Below are positions 8,527 through 16,813 of a stretch of 64,000 nucleotides of DNA, piece after piece. The stretch is from CBDCRK01 sp965220955. Lineage in GTDB: Bacteria > Desulfobacterota > Binatia > Bin18 > CBDCRK01. The notes under the pieces were generated by a model, which did not search any database, was not told the origin of the DNA, and worked only from the letters and a program-made list of their open reading frames with translations. Positions within the stretch are counted from its first letter, which is position 1. Each line of letters begins with the position of its first letter. A program made the position numbers and the translations under genes. Location: contig CBDCRK010000030.1 of assembly GCA_965220955.1 (NCBI GenBank), positions 186,001 through 250,000 of the forward strand, written 5' to 3'.

Positions 8527-9375
8527 TCATTGTGGCGGTTTTTTCGCGGCCAAGTGTATCCCCCTGCTCTCCAGAGTGATACGTTTTTGTTTGTATAGCG
8601 CACCGATTGCCTTCTTGTAGGTTTTCTTGCTAATCCCCAAAAGTTTGTAAATCATTTCTGGCGAACTTTTATCGCTAAGAGGAAGAAAACTACCTTGTTC
8701 TTTGAGGGTGTCAATGATGTTTTCTGCGATACTGTCTACCTTTGCATAACCCGCTTGCTGGAGACACAGGTCGATTTTCCCATCGGCTCTCATTTTTTTT
8801 ATGAATCCGCTTAGTGCCTGCCCTTTTTTCAGTTCCTGAAATACTTCGCTTTTGTAGAGGACCCCCCAGTGCGCGTTCTCGATAATGGCTTTATAGCCAA
8901 TATCGGTTCGACCAGAGATCACCAGTGCGACCTGTTCCCCTTCCCGAAAGTGGGCAAGCTGAGTTCCAATGAATTTATCGATTTTGGAGGAAGCAACCAG
9001 CCGGTCACTTTTCTTGTCATGATAGATATGGACAAGATATGACTTGCCTTTTTCCATTTTTCTCTTCTGTTCACGAAAAGGGACAAGCAGGTCTTTGGGT
9101 AATCCCCAATCAAGAAAGGCTCCGACTGGGGTCGTGGAAACAACGGTGAGCAAAGCAAAATCGCCGACTGTGGCATAGGGCTTTTGGGTGGTGGCAGTAG
9201 GCGTGTCCTGTGAATCCAAGTAGATGAAGACCTCAACACGATCTTCGATCTGACAATGTTCAGGCACATAGCTACGCGGGAGTAAAACTTTGCCAAGCTT
9301 GCCAGCGTCAAGATACACCCCTAAAGGCTGTTCCCTAACAACTCTGAGCGTGTTGAATTTTCCTAGTGTTGCCAT
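8527..9375 (-). CDS. cvfB: CvfB/YitL-type S1 RNA-binding protein
   Basis: A 282-residue protein resembling the CvfB family (COG2996): tandem S1-like OB domains (about 1-65, 70-135 and 145-210: FNTLRVVREQPLGVYL, DFALLTVVSTTPVGAFLDWG, RTDIGYKAIIENAHWGVLY) followed by a C-terminal winged helix (LLGISKKTYKKAIGALYKQ). The family binds RNA and affects virulence-factor expression in Firmicutes; its role in Gram-negative bacteria is little known. The gene is convergent with the ThDP enzyme and stands alone. The bases before the ATG are three copies of a 9-bp repeat and contain no Shine-Dalgarno sequence. Confidence 0.88.
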   Translation of the reverse strand: MATLGKFNTLRVVREQPLGVYLDAGKLGKVLLPRSYVPEHCQIEDRVEVFIYLDSQDTPTATTQKPYATVGDFALLTVVSTTPVGAFLDWGLPKDLLVPFREQKRKMEKGKSYLVHIYHDKKSDRLVASSKIDKFIGTQLAHFREGEQVALVISGRTDIGYKAIIENAHWGVLYKSEVFQELKKGQALSGFIKKMRADGKIDLCLQQAGYAKVDSIAENIIDTLKEQGSFLPLSDKSSPEMIYKLLGISKKTYKKAIGALYKQKRITLESRGIHLAAKKPPQ

Positions 9376-9376
9376 G

Positions 9377-9403
9377 TTGAAACTGTTGAAACTGTTGAAA
9401 CTA
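9377..9403 (-). repeat. 9-bp tandem repeat abutting the cvfB start codon
   Basis: On the plus strand TTGAAACTG is repeated three times (the last copy ends in A), so the cvfB mRNA leader reads as repeats of AGTTTCAAC up to the ATG. The tract replaces the place where a ribosome-binding site is expected and could vary in copy number. Confidence 0.85.
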
Positions 9404-9641
9404 TTGAGGGCCTATGCTGTCACCTTAAGCGGAAGAGACATTATGCCGGTACGGCAGTCTAACCTCTCCTTCTATAACACACAATCCCTTCTCGGCCCCA
9501 ATACCCCTCGGCCTTCCCGCTCGATTACCAACATTGGAGGCAGCAACTTTATGAGGTCTAAGTTTGGAGACTATGGCACAAAATACAGAGGAATTCTGGA
9601 CATAGGGAAGTGATGGTTGCATCATTCTCACCGAACCCATT

Positions 9642-9671
9642 GATGGCACCATCCCGGATGGCACCATCCCG
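9642..9671 (+). repeat. 15-bp exact tandem duplication
   Basis: GATGGCACCATCCCG occurs twice back to back. Each copy includes the near-palindrome GATGGcaCCATC. Confidence 0.9.
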
Positions 9672-9792
9672 GCACGCACAGGGTTTCTCTCAACATAGCC
9701 ACCTAACGCCGGCGCTCACCGTTATCGACCAACTTTCAAGTTCTGGGGGGCGCCTGTTAGGCTACAGAATCTTACAGCCTAACACCGCCATG

Positions 9793-9864
9793 CAGCATCG
9801 TCATCCTCCCTTTGTCCCCATATGCCTCCCCTTTGTTTTGCCAACCAGGGAATGGTAGAGGAAG
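9793..9864 (+). repeat. 72-bp upstream element, copy 2
   Basis: Gapless partner of 5046-5117, 83 percent identical by direct comparison. It lies about 150 bp upstream of the DUF1329-like gene, in the same orientation relative to the downstream gene as copy 1. Confidence 0.75.
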
Positions 9865-10017
9865 AGGGAGAATTGGCTGAGATTGCTGATCTATTCACTG
9901 GTGACGGAGACCTGGGTTTTGGCCATCTGGGGACGGTGTGGTGATCGCAACCAAATATAACAAGTGGGATGACCCAGGCTGAGAGGTGAGCTATGAGTTT
10001 TAACCGTGGTGATGTTT

Positions 10018-11319
10018 ATGTGGTATAGAATAGGCAAGGTTTTTCTATTCTTTTCTCTCTCTGTCTTTGTCTGCCCTGTCTGGGCTCAGGATGGAGACCG
10101 GCAGCAGACCTGGCGGTATGTGTCGGAGCTCTTGGAAGCGGAAAAGGCAAGTATTGACTTGCGCACAGATGCACCTCGTGATCCTCGGGTCCCTTATTTG
10201 CCGGCGGAACAATTTCCCTTTTCCCCGCCCTACACCGCTGAGGAGATGGGCCTGCGCTCAATGGAGTTTCCTCACTCACCCTTTTGGAACTGTACCCTTA
10301 TCGATTTTGGCGGGACCATAACGCATACAGGCTTCCTTGACCAGCGGCTGAGTATCATTCCTATCCTCTATCTGCCCGAGAATGGTTTTCTCGAACATCT
10401 CTACCAAGCCACGCCCGGACAGGAGCTGTACCGCTGGCTCTCGCAGTCCGTATCCCCGCCTGAGCGCTATGGGAACCAGAGTCTTTTCATTGGCTATCGG
10501 ACCGACCAGGACTTTACCACCAAGCTGGATATGTTTGTCTATAGTCCTTCGCTACGCCGAATTCGTCGCCAGCCCCAGCCCCGGCGTGAGGACCGAATGC
10601 CGAACGGCGCTCAGACTATCGATGACCTTATTGGCCGGGACGCCTGGGAGTTCTCCTGGCGTATTCTTGGGACCGATATTCTCTATGAAACGATCCGATT
10701 TCCCCTGACTCGCCAAAGTGCCGTACTGATGGACGAAAAGGGAGCGTATATCGAGGTTCAGGCTAGCGAAGTCAAACTCATGGGCAAGGACTATCCGGCT
10801 TACACCGCTAATGATGGGGTGCCCTGCTATGTGGTCGAGGCAGTGCCCAAGCAGGACTGGCTCCCTGAGTATTATATGGGCAAGCTGATCTACTGGCTCG
10901 ACCAGCGCTCCTTTTTCCCTCTGCGGATCGAGGAATACAACAGAGAGGGCAAACTGGCATTTATTAACTCCCGCACTGGTTTTCTGGCAAATCAGCAGTT
11001 GGCAGAGAGGGGGTATACGGTTTTGTTTGATCTTTGGTGGGACATTCCCATTGATCTTATGAGTACCAGCATCCATGGGGTTGTAAACCGGGAGTGGTCT
11101 GAGCAAGACAAGGAGATCTTTTTTAGCCCGGGGTTCATGCGCCGTGAGTGGTTTCTGGAGCTGCCCAAGAACATTATGGGGATCAGTTCCCCCGAAGAGT
11201 TTTATCTGCGTCCTCACCTGTATGTGGAAAAATTTCCTCAGGAGCGTAACCTCGATATTCCTTCTGAGGTAGCCGCTCGGATTGAAGCCCAGGAAAAAGA
11301 GGGACATCTGGTGTTCTGA
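10018..11319 (+). CDS. Exported DUF1329-like protein, paralogue A
   Basis: A 433-residue secreted protein: a hydrophobic signal peptide ending in CPVWAQ, then PYLPAEQFPFSPPYTAEEMG, a segment shared almost word for word with the proteins at 21406 and 48746. Further shared blocks are LRRIRRQPQPRR, DDLIGRDAWEFSW and SIHGVVNREWSEQDKE. The general order (a charged loop followed by D..GRD.WE..W) is that of DUF1329, a periplasmic or outer-membrane-associated LolA/LppM-like fold that accompanies DUF1302 barrels; the relation is inferred. ATG codons at 10012 and 10018 and GTG codons at 10006 and 10009 are all possible starts; 10018 leaves the most compact signal peptide. No function is known for the family. 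Confidence 0.75.
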   Translation: MWYRIGKVFLFFSLSVFVCPVWAQDGDRQQTWRYVSELLEAEKASIDLRTDAPRDPRVPYLPAEQFPFSPPYTAEEMGLRSMEFPHSPFWNCTLIDFGGTITHTGFLDQRLSIIPILYLPENGFLEHLYQATPGQELYRWLSQSVSPPERYGNQSLFIGYRTDQDFTTKLDMFVYSPSLRRIRRQPQPRREDRMPNGAQTIDDLIGRDAWEFSWRILGTDILYETIRFPLTRQSAVLMDEKGAYIEVQASEVKLMGKDYPAYTANDGVPCYVVEAVPKQDWLPEYYMGKLIYWLDQRSFFPLRIEEYNREGKLAFINSRTGFLANQQLAERGYTVLFDLWWDIPIDLMSTSIHGVVNREWSEQDKEIFFSPGFMRREWFLELPKNIMGISSPEEFYLRPHLYVEKFPQERNLDIPSEVAARIEAQEKEGHLVF

Positions 11320-11398
11320 TTTATACTTCGCACCCTGACCCCTTGCCCTATAGGAGAATACTTAAAAAGTAATGCCAGAGGAAAAAGAGGAGGGACTG

Positions 11399-12085
11399 AT
11401 GGCAACCAACGATTTTGCTGCTCAACTGCAGAAAGAGATTGATCCGCTGCAAGAAAAGATCATGTATCATCCTCTCTTTCAAGCCATCTATAACGGCAAG
11501 CTGCCTATTCCGGTTTTGCGCGAGTATGCCAAGCAGGCGTATTTGTGGAAAAGCTATGCTCAGGAACTCATCCCGGTGCTTATTCCCAAGAGCCCGCCGG
11601 ATGTTCGTCCACTGCTGATTAAAAATCTGGTCAGCGAAGAAGGGCTGGGTAACGAGCCGCCGCACCTGCAGCTGCTAATCGAGTTTGGCGAGGAGATCGG
11701 CATGCGGGCGGAGGATTTCTATCGAGCCGAGCCCATCCTCGAAGTCGATGCCTTGCAGAATTTTTATGCTCGCATCTTTTATGACGGGACTATTGTAGAG
11801 GCTGCGGCAGGCCTTAACTTTGCCTTTGAGGGCCTGCTAGCCCGCAAATATCCCAGGCTCTGTTCGGCCTTAAAGACTCACTACCAAATCAGCTCCAAGG
11901 GACTACAGTTCTGGGACATCCATATTGAGGCTGACGCCGAGCATAGCGGGGACGGAGCTTATATCCTTAACAAGTATGCCACCACTCCCGAGTTACAGGC
12001 CAAGGCCCGCAGGGTAGCTACCCTTGGTCTTGAGCACCGCTGGGTAGCGGTTGAAGGGATTTATCGACGATTTGGGGGGGCTTAA
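11399..12085 (+). CDS. Heme-oxygenase-fold (TenA/PqqC/CADD-like) protein
   Basis: A 228-residue all-alpha protein of the TenA/PqqC superfamily. The pattern HPLFQAIYNGKLPIPVLREY near the N-terminus, the SEEGLGNEPPHLQLL helix with E-x(n)-H ligands, and the later QFWDIHIEADAEHSGDG match the metal-binding helices of CADD-like/heme-oxygenase-like diiron oxidases (E, H, E, D-x3-H). Members cleave C-C bonds, form p-aminobenzoate in Chlamydia, or carry out PQQ-type oxidation; which applies here is unknown. The start at 11399 has AGGAGG five bases upstream, against a poorly spaced one for the ATG at 11372. It overlaps the following methyltransferase frame. Confidence 0.82.
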   Translation: MATNDFAAQLQKEIDPLQEKIMYHPLFQAIYNGKLPIPVLREYAKQAYLWKSYAQELIPVLIPKSPPDVRPLLIKNLVSEEGLGNEPPHLQLLIEFGEEIGMRAEDFYRAEPILEVDALQNFYARIFYDGTIVEAAAGLNFAFEGLLARKYPRLCSALKTHYQISSKGLQFWDIHIEADAEHSGDGAYILNKYATTPELQAKARRVATLGLEHRWVAVEGIYRRFGGA

Positions 12086-12791
12086 GGGGAAAAGAACCCA
12101 AGGCTTGCCCGGTATGTTTGGGGAGGTCTCTCCTTACTATGACCTCCTCAACCGCCTTCTCTCTCTCGGTCTGGATCAGGGCTGGCGAAGACGGACTCTA
12201 GCCCAGCTTTCTCTTCCTGCCGGGGGAAGGCTGCTGGATGTTGCCACTGGAACCGGAGATATAGCGGCGCTAGCCTTGCGCCTTTTTCCCGGATGTCAGG
12301 TAATAGGTATCGACGTCTCGGAGCCAATGCTGGCTCTTGGCCAGCAGAAACTGGCTCTTGGCCAACGGAAACTGGGAGCCCAGCATTGCCGTTTTCTCCT
12401 GGCCCGGGCCCAGGATTTGCCCTTTGCCGACCATACCTTTGCTGGGGTGACCTGCGCCTTTGGTGTGCGCAATTTCTCTCCCCTCCTGCCCTGTATACGG
12501 GAGATGTACCGGGTAACACAGCCGGGTGGCCAAGTGGCAATCCTGGAGCTAACCCGCCCGGTTTCTGCGGTTCTTAGTTTTTTCCATGCCCTGTATCTTC
12601 ACTCTGTGGTGCCTCTCCTAGGTACTCTATTTGGTCGGACTAAAGCCTATCGTTATCTGGCCACCTCCATTCTTGCCTTTCCCGCCCCAGAGGAATTTCT
12701 CTCTTTGCTGGCAAAGGCTGGTCTAGAACGCCCTCGCCATGTCCCTCTTAGCGGAGGTATTGCCAGTGTATTTTGGGGGAAAAAGTCGTGA
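12051..12791 (+). CDS. UbiE/MenG-type C-methyltransferase
   Basis: A quinone-biosynthesis-type methyltransferase: MFGEVSPYYDLLNRLLSLG and RLLDVATGTGDIAALAL (SAM motif I), IDVSEPML, and VTCAFGVRNFSPL, which is the UbiE signature. UbiE/MenG adds the C-methyl group to demethylmenaquinone or to the ubiquinone precursor. The longest frame begins at a TTG (12051) inside the previous gene; the ATG at 12114, just before the family core, is a strong alternative start. Residues LALGQQK/LALGQRK come from a 21-bp tandem duplication (12330-12371) just after motif I, which lengthens the loop by seven residues. Whether it serves respiration or a specialised pathway is not clear, because the other men/ubi genes are absent. 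Confidence 0.85.
   Translation: MKGFIDDLGGLKGKRTQGLPGMFGEVSPYYDLLNRLLSLGLDQGWRRRTLAQLSLPAGGRLLDVATGTGDIAALALRLFPGCQVIGIDVSEPMLALGQQKLALGQRKLGAQHCRFLLARAQDLPFADHTFAGVTCAFGVRNFSPLLPCIREMYRVTQPGGQVAILELTRPVSAVLSFFHALYLHSVVPLLGTLFGRTKAYRYLATSILAFPAPEEFLSLLAKAGLERPRHVPLSGGIASVFWGKKS
12330..12371 (+). repeat. 21-bp in-frame tandem duplication inside the UbiE-like gene
   Basis: Two copies of CTGGCTCTTGGCCAGCAGAA-type sequence differing at two positions. They add seven residues without changing the frame. Confidence 0.9.
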
Positions 12792-12822
12792 GCCCTCTCA
12801 CGTTCGTGAGCCCTCTCACGTT
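12787..12822. terminator. Duplicated hairpin between convergent genes
   Basis: An 18-bp unit, CGTGAGccctCTCACGtt, is present twice in tandem. Each unit is a perfect 6-bp stem with a 4-nt loop. The stretch contains the stop codon of the UbiE-like gene and touches the stop of the convergent dioxygenase gene. A bidirectional terminator is plausible from position, although only short T-runs follow. Confidence 0.5.
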
Positions 12823-13733
12823 TATGTCAGGTAACTATTGAAGCGCTCGTTGACTTCTTGATGAATATAGAAAATCGCCTTGCCGATCTGGTCGGCGGTC
12901 CAGGTAATGCAAGGAAAGTCTGGGTAGGTCACATACCCGCCGGAGAACACCTCGTTACGATTGCCATTGGGGCCAAAGAAATAGATTGTAGTCCCGCGCG
13001 TAATGCCATGGCGGGCAGGGCCCATGTCAATCTTCAGGTTGTTCCGAGCCAAGATGTCTCCCGCGCGCAGGATATCGTTCCAGCTGTCGAGCCAGAAGGC
13101 GAAGTGGTGGAGCTTGCCGTTGGGCCCTTTTACAAAAGCAATATCATGCGCTTTGTTGGAGCAGAAGAGAAAGGCGCCAAGCAGTTCCTCGCTTTGCGGA
13201 TCAGTAATAATGCGCTCGCTAAGGTGAAAGCCCAACACGCGGATAAAAAAGTCAGCGTTGGTCCGCACCTCGTCGGCAGTCACCAGCAGATGGTCCAGGC
13301 GCGCCGGGGCAATGCCGGTCTGCTCCGCTGGCCAGGGGTCAGGATTAAGCCTACCTACGCTTGTACCACTTTGCTCAGCTTCGGCATACAGCTCGAGCAC
13401 ATGCTCTGAGGGTAGGGTACAACGAATTGCCTGGCCCAAGGCCAGGTTTTCGCCAGCGGAGACACGCGTTACCCTGAGGCCAAAAGCCTCGATGTCCTTC
13501 TCTAACCGCGCAAGCTCATCTTGGGCCTCGACCTTGTAGCCCATCTTGACCAGCCCCAGGCCGCCGTTTTCAATGACTAGGCTGTGGTGGTCGTATTCGT
13601 CCCAGCACTTAAAGTAGCGTTTGCTATCTATGCGCGCAACTTCTTGCAGGCCCAGGACGTTGGTGTAATAGGCCGTGGCTTTGTCAAGATCGCTCTCGCG
13701 CGCCTGAACAAATCCGAGTCGCATGATGCTCAT
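12822..13733 (-). CDS. Extradiol ring-cleavage dioxygenase (catechol 2,3-dioxygenase type)
   Basis: A 303-residue two-domain VOC-fold enzyme. The iron ligands of the type I extradiol dioxygenases are visible in the C-terminal domain: His148 in ARLDHLLV, His209 or His210 in KLHHFAFWLD and Glu261 in GNRNEVFSGG, very close in spacing to those of XylE. The reaction is meta-cleavage of a catechol using Fe(II) and O2. An AGGAGGAA precedes the ATG at 13733; a second in-frame ATG lies three codons further on. A glutathione S-transferase gene lies 29 bp upstream on the same strand, so the two are probably co-transcribed in a pathway for aromatic compounds. Confidence 0.93.
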   Translation of the reverse strand: MSIMRLGFVQARESDLDKATAYYTNVLGLQEVARIDSKRYFKCWDEYDHHSLVIENGGLGLVKMGYKVEAQDELARLEKDIEAFGLRVTRVSAGENLALGQAIRCTLPSEHVLELYAEAEQSGTSVGRLNPDPWPAEQTGIAPARLDHLLVTADEVRTNADFFIRVLGFHLSERIITDPQSEELLGAFLFCSNKAHDIAFVKGPNGKLHHFAFWLDSWNDILRAGDILARNNLKIDMGPARHGITRGTTIYFFGPNGNRNEVFSGGYVTYPDFPCITWTADQIGKAIFYIHQEVNERFNSYLT

Positions 13734-13762
13734 GGGAAGTTCCTCCTCTAAATTTATTGTGG

Positions 13763-14368
13763 TTAAGCTTCAGCACTGGGACGTTTCTTCATGGTTTCAT
13801 ACCAACGACCTAGGTGAGTCCAGGATGGGTCGAGGTTAAACTGGGAGGTCGCAGCGAAGTCAACACCAACAAGTAACGTGATGTCGGCCAGCGAGAAGTG
13901 TCCGGTTAGCCACTCCTGATCCTTGAGCTGATCGTTGATCAGAGCCAACCGGTTTTGCAGCACCTGCTCGGCTTCCTCAACTACCTTGGGATTCTGTTCC
14001 ACCCGGTCAGCAAAATAAGGGCTGGAGTGAAAAAAGCGCCGGGTACCCTGCAAAATCACACCCAGCTCGCAGCGACGCTCCCAGGCCCGTACCAGCGCTC
14101 GGGTGACTAGGTCGGTGCCCAGAAGTGACGGCTGAGGGTGAAGCTCTTCGAGGTATTCGATAATGGCCAGCGACTCCGGGATTATTGTACCGTTATCCAG
14201 TTCCAAAATAGGAACAGCCCCAAACGGGTTACGCTGTAAATACTCCGCGGATCTCTGTTCCCCGGCCAGCAGGTTGACTGGCTGTAAAGGAATTTTTAGG
14301 CCTTTCTCGGCCAGGTACACTCGGACTTTGCGGCAGTTGGGAGATTGAGGAAAATCATAGAGCTTCAT
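13763..14368 (-). CDS. Glutathione S-transferase
   Basis: A 201-residue soluble GST: N-terminal thioredoxin-like domain MKLYDFPQSPNCRKVR with the catalytic-site Ser/Cys region, NPFGAVPILELDNG (cis-Pro loop) and the IIPESLAIIEYLEE glutathione gamma-glutamyl site, then an all-alpha domain. The ATG at 14368 is preferred: TGGAGAGA lies seven bases upstream, whereas the ATG at 14383 is itself part of that site. First gene of the GST-dioxygenase pair. GSTs beside extradiol dioxygenases often act as maleylpyruvate-type isomerases or dehalogenating or thiolytic enzymes; this one is not assigned further. Confidence 0.9.
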   Translation of the reverse strand: MKLYDFPQSPNCRKVRVYLAEKGLKIPLQPVNLLAGEQRSAEYLQRNPFGAVPILELDNGTIIPESLAIIEYLEELHPQPSLLGTDLVTRALVRAWERRCELGVILQGTRRFFHSSPYFADRVEQNPKVVEEAEQVLQNRLALINDQLKDQEWLTGHFSLADITLLVGVDFAATSQFNLDPSWTHLGRWYETMKKRPSAEA

Positions 14369-14522
14369 AGCTGTTCTCTCCATAAGTTGTTTGGTATGGC
14401 AACGGAGTATAGCTGGCAGTCTGCGAAAAAAGCAAGCCTGAAAAAAGTAAGCTTTGTTAGTTGACTGCTCCAGGATGGTCTGATTGCGTAAGAAAATCGT
14501 CTGGACCGGTTGTTGCTTTTCC

Positions 14523-14552
14523 TTGACAGCCTGCCTCTCCCTGTTCTATGAG
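14523..14552 (+). promoter_or_regulatory. Candidate sigma70 promoter of the cupin operon
   Basis: TTGACA at 14523-14528, an 18-nt spacer, then TATGAG at 14547-14552, about 75 bp before the first cupin gene. The -10 hexamer lies in a 9-bp direct repeat (GTTCTATGA twice). It is inferred from consensus only. The region 14369-14626 between the divergent GST and cupin genes holds nothing else I can identify. Confidence 0.5.
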
Positions 14553-14626
14553 TTCTATGAAGATCAATCATATAAAGATTTCTTCATACTTGGGGTGATA
14601 GAAGATTATAACCGGAGGTAAGCGTC

Positions 14627-15169
14627 ATGCAGCCACCCAGTAAGGATAAACCGCTTAGCGGCAGCCTTGCGGACTATGTTAAAGGAGGCATTGACATCAT
14701 CGATCCCAACGAAAACCCCAAGCGCTATGTGTTTTCCAATATCTATGAGATTGGAGCTAAGGCCAAGGAGCCATACCAGAAGCTTGCGGTTGCCAAGAAT
14801 GGCCCTTACGTTGTTGAATGCCTGGTAGCGGAGGGGGTCATGCCGGAGTGGCGAGTGCAGCCGCACAACGAGTTTATCCTGTGCATAGAGGGTGAGGTAC
14901 GGGTAGATTTTATTGAACCCCGGACAGAGGTGCCCCCTGGTGGACACCCAAACATCCCGGGTGAAGAGCTGGGATACATTGTTGTCCGCGAAGGCAACCT
15001 ATGCCTTTTACCCAAGGGGATTGCCTACCGCTTTAGCGCTGGTCAACGCTCCTTGTTCCTACAACAGGCTAAGAGACGGGCTCAGATACCGTGTATGCCT
15101 GGGACGATATCTGCACCATCAACCACTGGGGTGGAAGTAAAGAGAGTTGTTAAGTTTTCCGGCCAATGA
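14627..15169 (+). CDS. Cupin-domain protein (dioxygenase-like), first of pair
   Basis: A 180-residue protein with a cupin core: PEWRVQPHNEFILCIEGEVRV carries His and Glu ligands, and a later LCLLPKGIAYRF gives the second cupin motif. Overall it resembles small 3-hydroxyanthranilate- or hydroquinone-type dioxygenases, but the match is not specific enough to name a substrate. It is followed by a second, shorter cupin, then an FAD amine-type oxidoreductase and a ketopantoate-reductase-like enzyme on the same strand with gaps of 12-26 bp, which indicates one operon. Confidence 0.8.
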   Translation: MQPPSKDKPLSGSLADYVKGGIDIIDPNENPKRYVFSNIYEIGAKAKEPYQKLAVAKNGPYVVECLVAEGVMPEWRVQPHNEFILCIEGEVRVDFIEPRTEVPPGGHPNIPGEELGYIVVREGNLCLLPKGIAYRFSAGQRSLFLQQAKRRAQIPCMPGTISAPSTTGVEVKRVVKFSGQ

Positions 15170-15194
15170 GAGAGAGGCCAATAGGGAGGGCGTT

Positions 15195-15647
15195 ATGGAA
15201 CAGTATAAAGAGTTTCAGCTGGGTGAGATGCATATTAAGGCCGGACATGAGGACAAATTTAGTTTGGTTAATCTCTTTGAGTATCTTTCCCGCTCAGATG
15301 TAACCTGGAATCCCTCTATTGTTTCTGTTCTCGAGCACAGCCTTTTCTGTCCTACGACTGAGGAACACGCCCTGCCGGTTAAGCACGGGAATGACCGGGT
15401 AGAGTGGTTTATTCAACTTAATGGTCAGATCGACTGGGAGGTCTGTGACCAGCAGGGAGCGCTGAGAGCCCATGTTCATATGCGTCCCGGAGATGTGGCG
15501 GCTATGCCGTCAGACATCCAACACCAGGGGTTTGCTCCGGAGCGTTCTATGCTGCTGGTGTGGGAAAATGGTGATCCTAAAATGCCGGAGAAGGTGCGCA
15601 CCGGTGCGGTGCCCGGGGACCCTGATAAGATGGTGACCATGAAATAA
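15195..15647 (+). CDS. Cupin-domain protein, second of pair
   Basis: A 150-residue cupin with motif 1-like VEWFIQLNGQIDWEV and motif 2-like HMRPGDVAAMPSDIQHQG. The start at 15195 has GGGAGGG four bases upstream; the open frame reaches back into the first cupin gene, but that part lacks family character. Two adjacent small cupins suggest a heteromeric Fe(II) dioxygenase; this is inference. Confidence 0.78.
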   Translation: MEQYKEFQLGEMHIKAGHEDKFSLVNLFEYLSRSDVTWNPSIVSVLEHSLFCPTTEEHALPVKHGNDRVEWFIQLNGQIDWEVCDQQGALRAHVHMRPGDVAAMPSDIQHQGFAPERSMLLVWENGDPKMPEKVRTGAVPGDPDKMVTMK

Positions 15648-15664
15648 GGGGGAGATAAGCAGCA

Positions 15665-16801
15665 ATGAAAACCTGCGATTTCCTTGTCATTGGTGCTGGC
15701 ATAGCCGGAGCCTCTGCCTCCTATGAGTTGGCGGCCCACGGACGCGTTATCTTGCTGGAGCGCGAGAGCATGCCTGGCTACCACTCCACAGGACGGTCAG
15801 CGGCAGTTTTTACCGAGAACTATGGCAACCAGATCATCCGTCTACTGACTATTGCCAGCCGACCTTTTTTAGAAAGTCCTCCCAGCGGATTTGCCTCCTA
15901 TCCCCTTATGTCCCCGCGCGGTGGGCTGTGGCTTGCGCGGGAGGATCAGCAAGAAACACTTTCCCTTGCACTGGTTGAGGCCCAGCAACTCGTACCCTCC
16001 ATCCGGGCCGTGGATACTGTTGAAGCAAGAAAACTCTGCCCCGTGCTGCGGGAAGATTATGTTGCTGGAGCAGTCCATGAACCCGATGTGATGGACCTGG
16101 ATGTTAATGAAATTCATCAAGGTTTTCTCCAGGGGTTCAGACGTTGCCACGGTGAGATTGTGACTGATGCCGAGGTGACGCGTCTGGCGCAATCCGGTGA
16201 CGGCTGGGCAGTACACACCTCCAAGGAGGTGTTCAGTACAGGCACTGTGGTCAACGCTGCTGGGGCATGGTGTGATGAGATTGGCAAGCTTGCCGGGGCG
16301 CAGCCCATTGGCCTAACGCCGAAGCGGCGTACGGCTCTCACCTTCAATGGGCCTGCGGATAGTAATCTCTCGTTGTGGCCTGTGGTTATTGATGTAGACG
16401 AGGAGTTCTATTTTAAGCCGGAAAGCGGCCGCATTCTTGCCTCACCAGCAGACGAGACCTCGGTTTCTCCTTGTGATATTTTTCCGGAAGACTATGATGT
16501 GGCGCTGGCCGTCGATCGTGTTGAAAAGGCCACAACACTCTCCATCCAGCACATCAACCGCAAATGGGCGGGTCTACGTTCCTTTGTAGCAGATAAGACT
16601 CCGGTTGTGGGCCTGGACGCCTCTTTGCCGGGATTCTTCTGGCTTGCCGGACAAGGAGGCTATGGGATCATGACCTCACCGGCTATGGCGCGAGCAGCCG
16701 CAAGCTTGATTGTTGATCGTTGCCTGCCGCAAGATCTTGCCACCTTGGGGTTGACTCCCAAGGAGTTATCCCCAGCACGGATTCAGAGAGTGCGCGGATA
16801 A
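15665..16801 (+). CDS. FAD-dependent oxidoreductase, DAO (DadA/glycine oxidase) family
   Basis: A 378-residue flavoprotein with the N-terminal dinucleotide fold FLVIGAGIAGASASYEL (GxGxxG at residues 9-14) and an acidic strand end LLERESMPG, the GRSAAVF motif near 40, and the closing LAGQGGYGIMTSPAMARAA near 330 that binds the flavin. Such enzymes oxidise D-amino acids, sarcosine, glycine or 2-hydroxy acids. It follows the cupin pair after 17 bp. No signal peptide; probably cytoplasmic or peripheral at the membrane. Confidence 0.9.
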   Translation: MKTCDFLVIGAGIAGASASYELAAHGRVILLERESMPGYHSTGRSAAVFTENYGNQIIRLLTIASRPFLESPPSGFASYPLMSPRGGLWLAREDQQETLSLALVEAQQLVPSIRAVDTVEARKLCPVLREDYVAGAVHEPDVMDLDVNEIHQGFLQGFRRCHGEIVTDAEVTRLAQSGDGWAVHTSKEVFSTGTVVNAAGAWCDEIGKLAGAQPIGLTPKRRTALTFNGPADSNLSLWPVVIDVDEEFYFKPESGRILASPADETSVSPCDIFPEDYDVALAVDRVEKATTLSIQHINRKWAGLRSFVADKTPVVGLDASLPGFFWLAGQGGYGIMTSPAMARAAASLIVDRCLPQDLATLGLTPKELSPARIQRVRG

Positions 16802-16813
16802 GGTTTTAGTATT

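Larger units (their letters stand above)
9376..10017. other. Long intergenic region between divergent cvfB and DUF1329-like gene
   Basis: About 640 bp without a convincing gene. It holds the 9-bp repeat at its left edge, a 15-bp direct duplication at 9642-9671 and the second copy of the 72-bp element at 9793-9864. Short open frames on both strands show no family-like sequence. Confidence 0.5.

Noticed and set aside
9610..9858. Small plus-strand frame in the intergenic region before the DUF1329-like gene
   Set aside because: It spans the tandem duplication and the 72-bp repeat and has no ribosome-binding site or family-like sequence.
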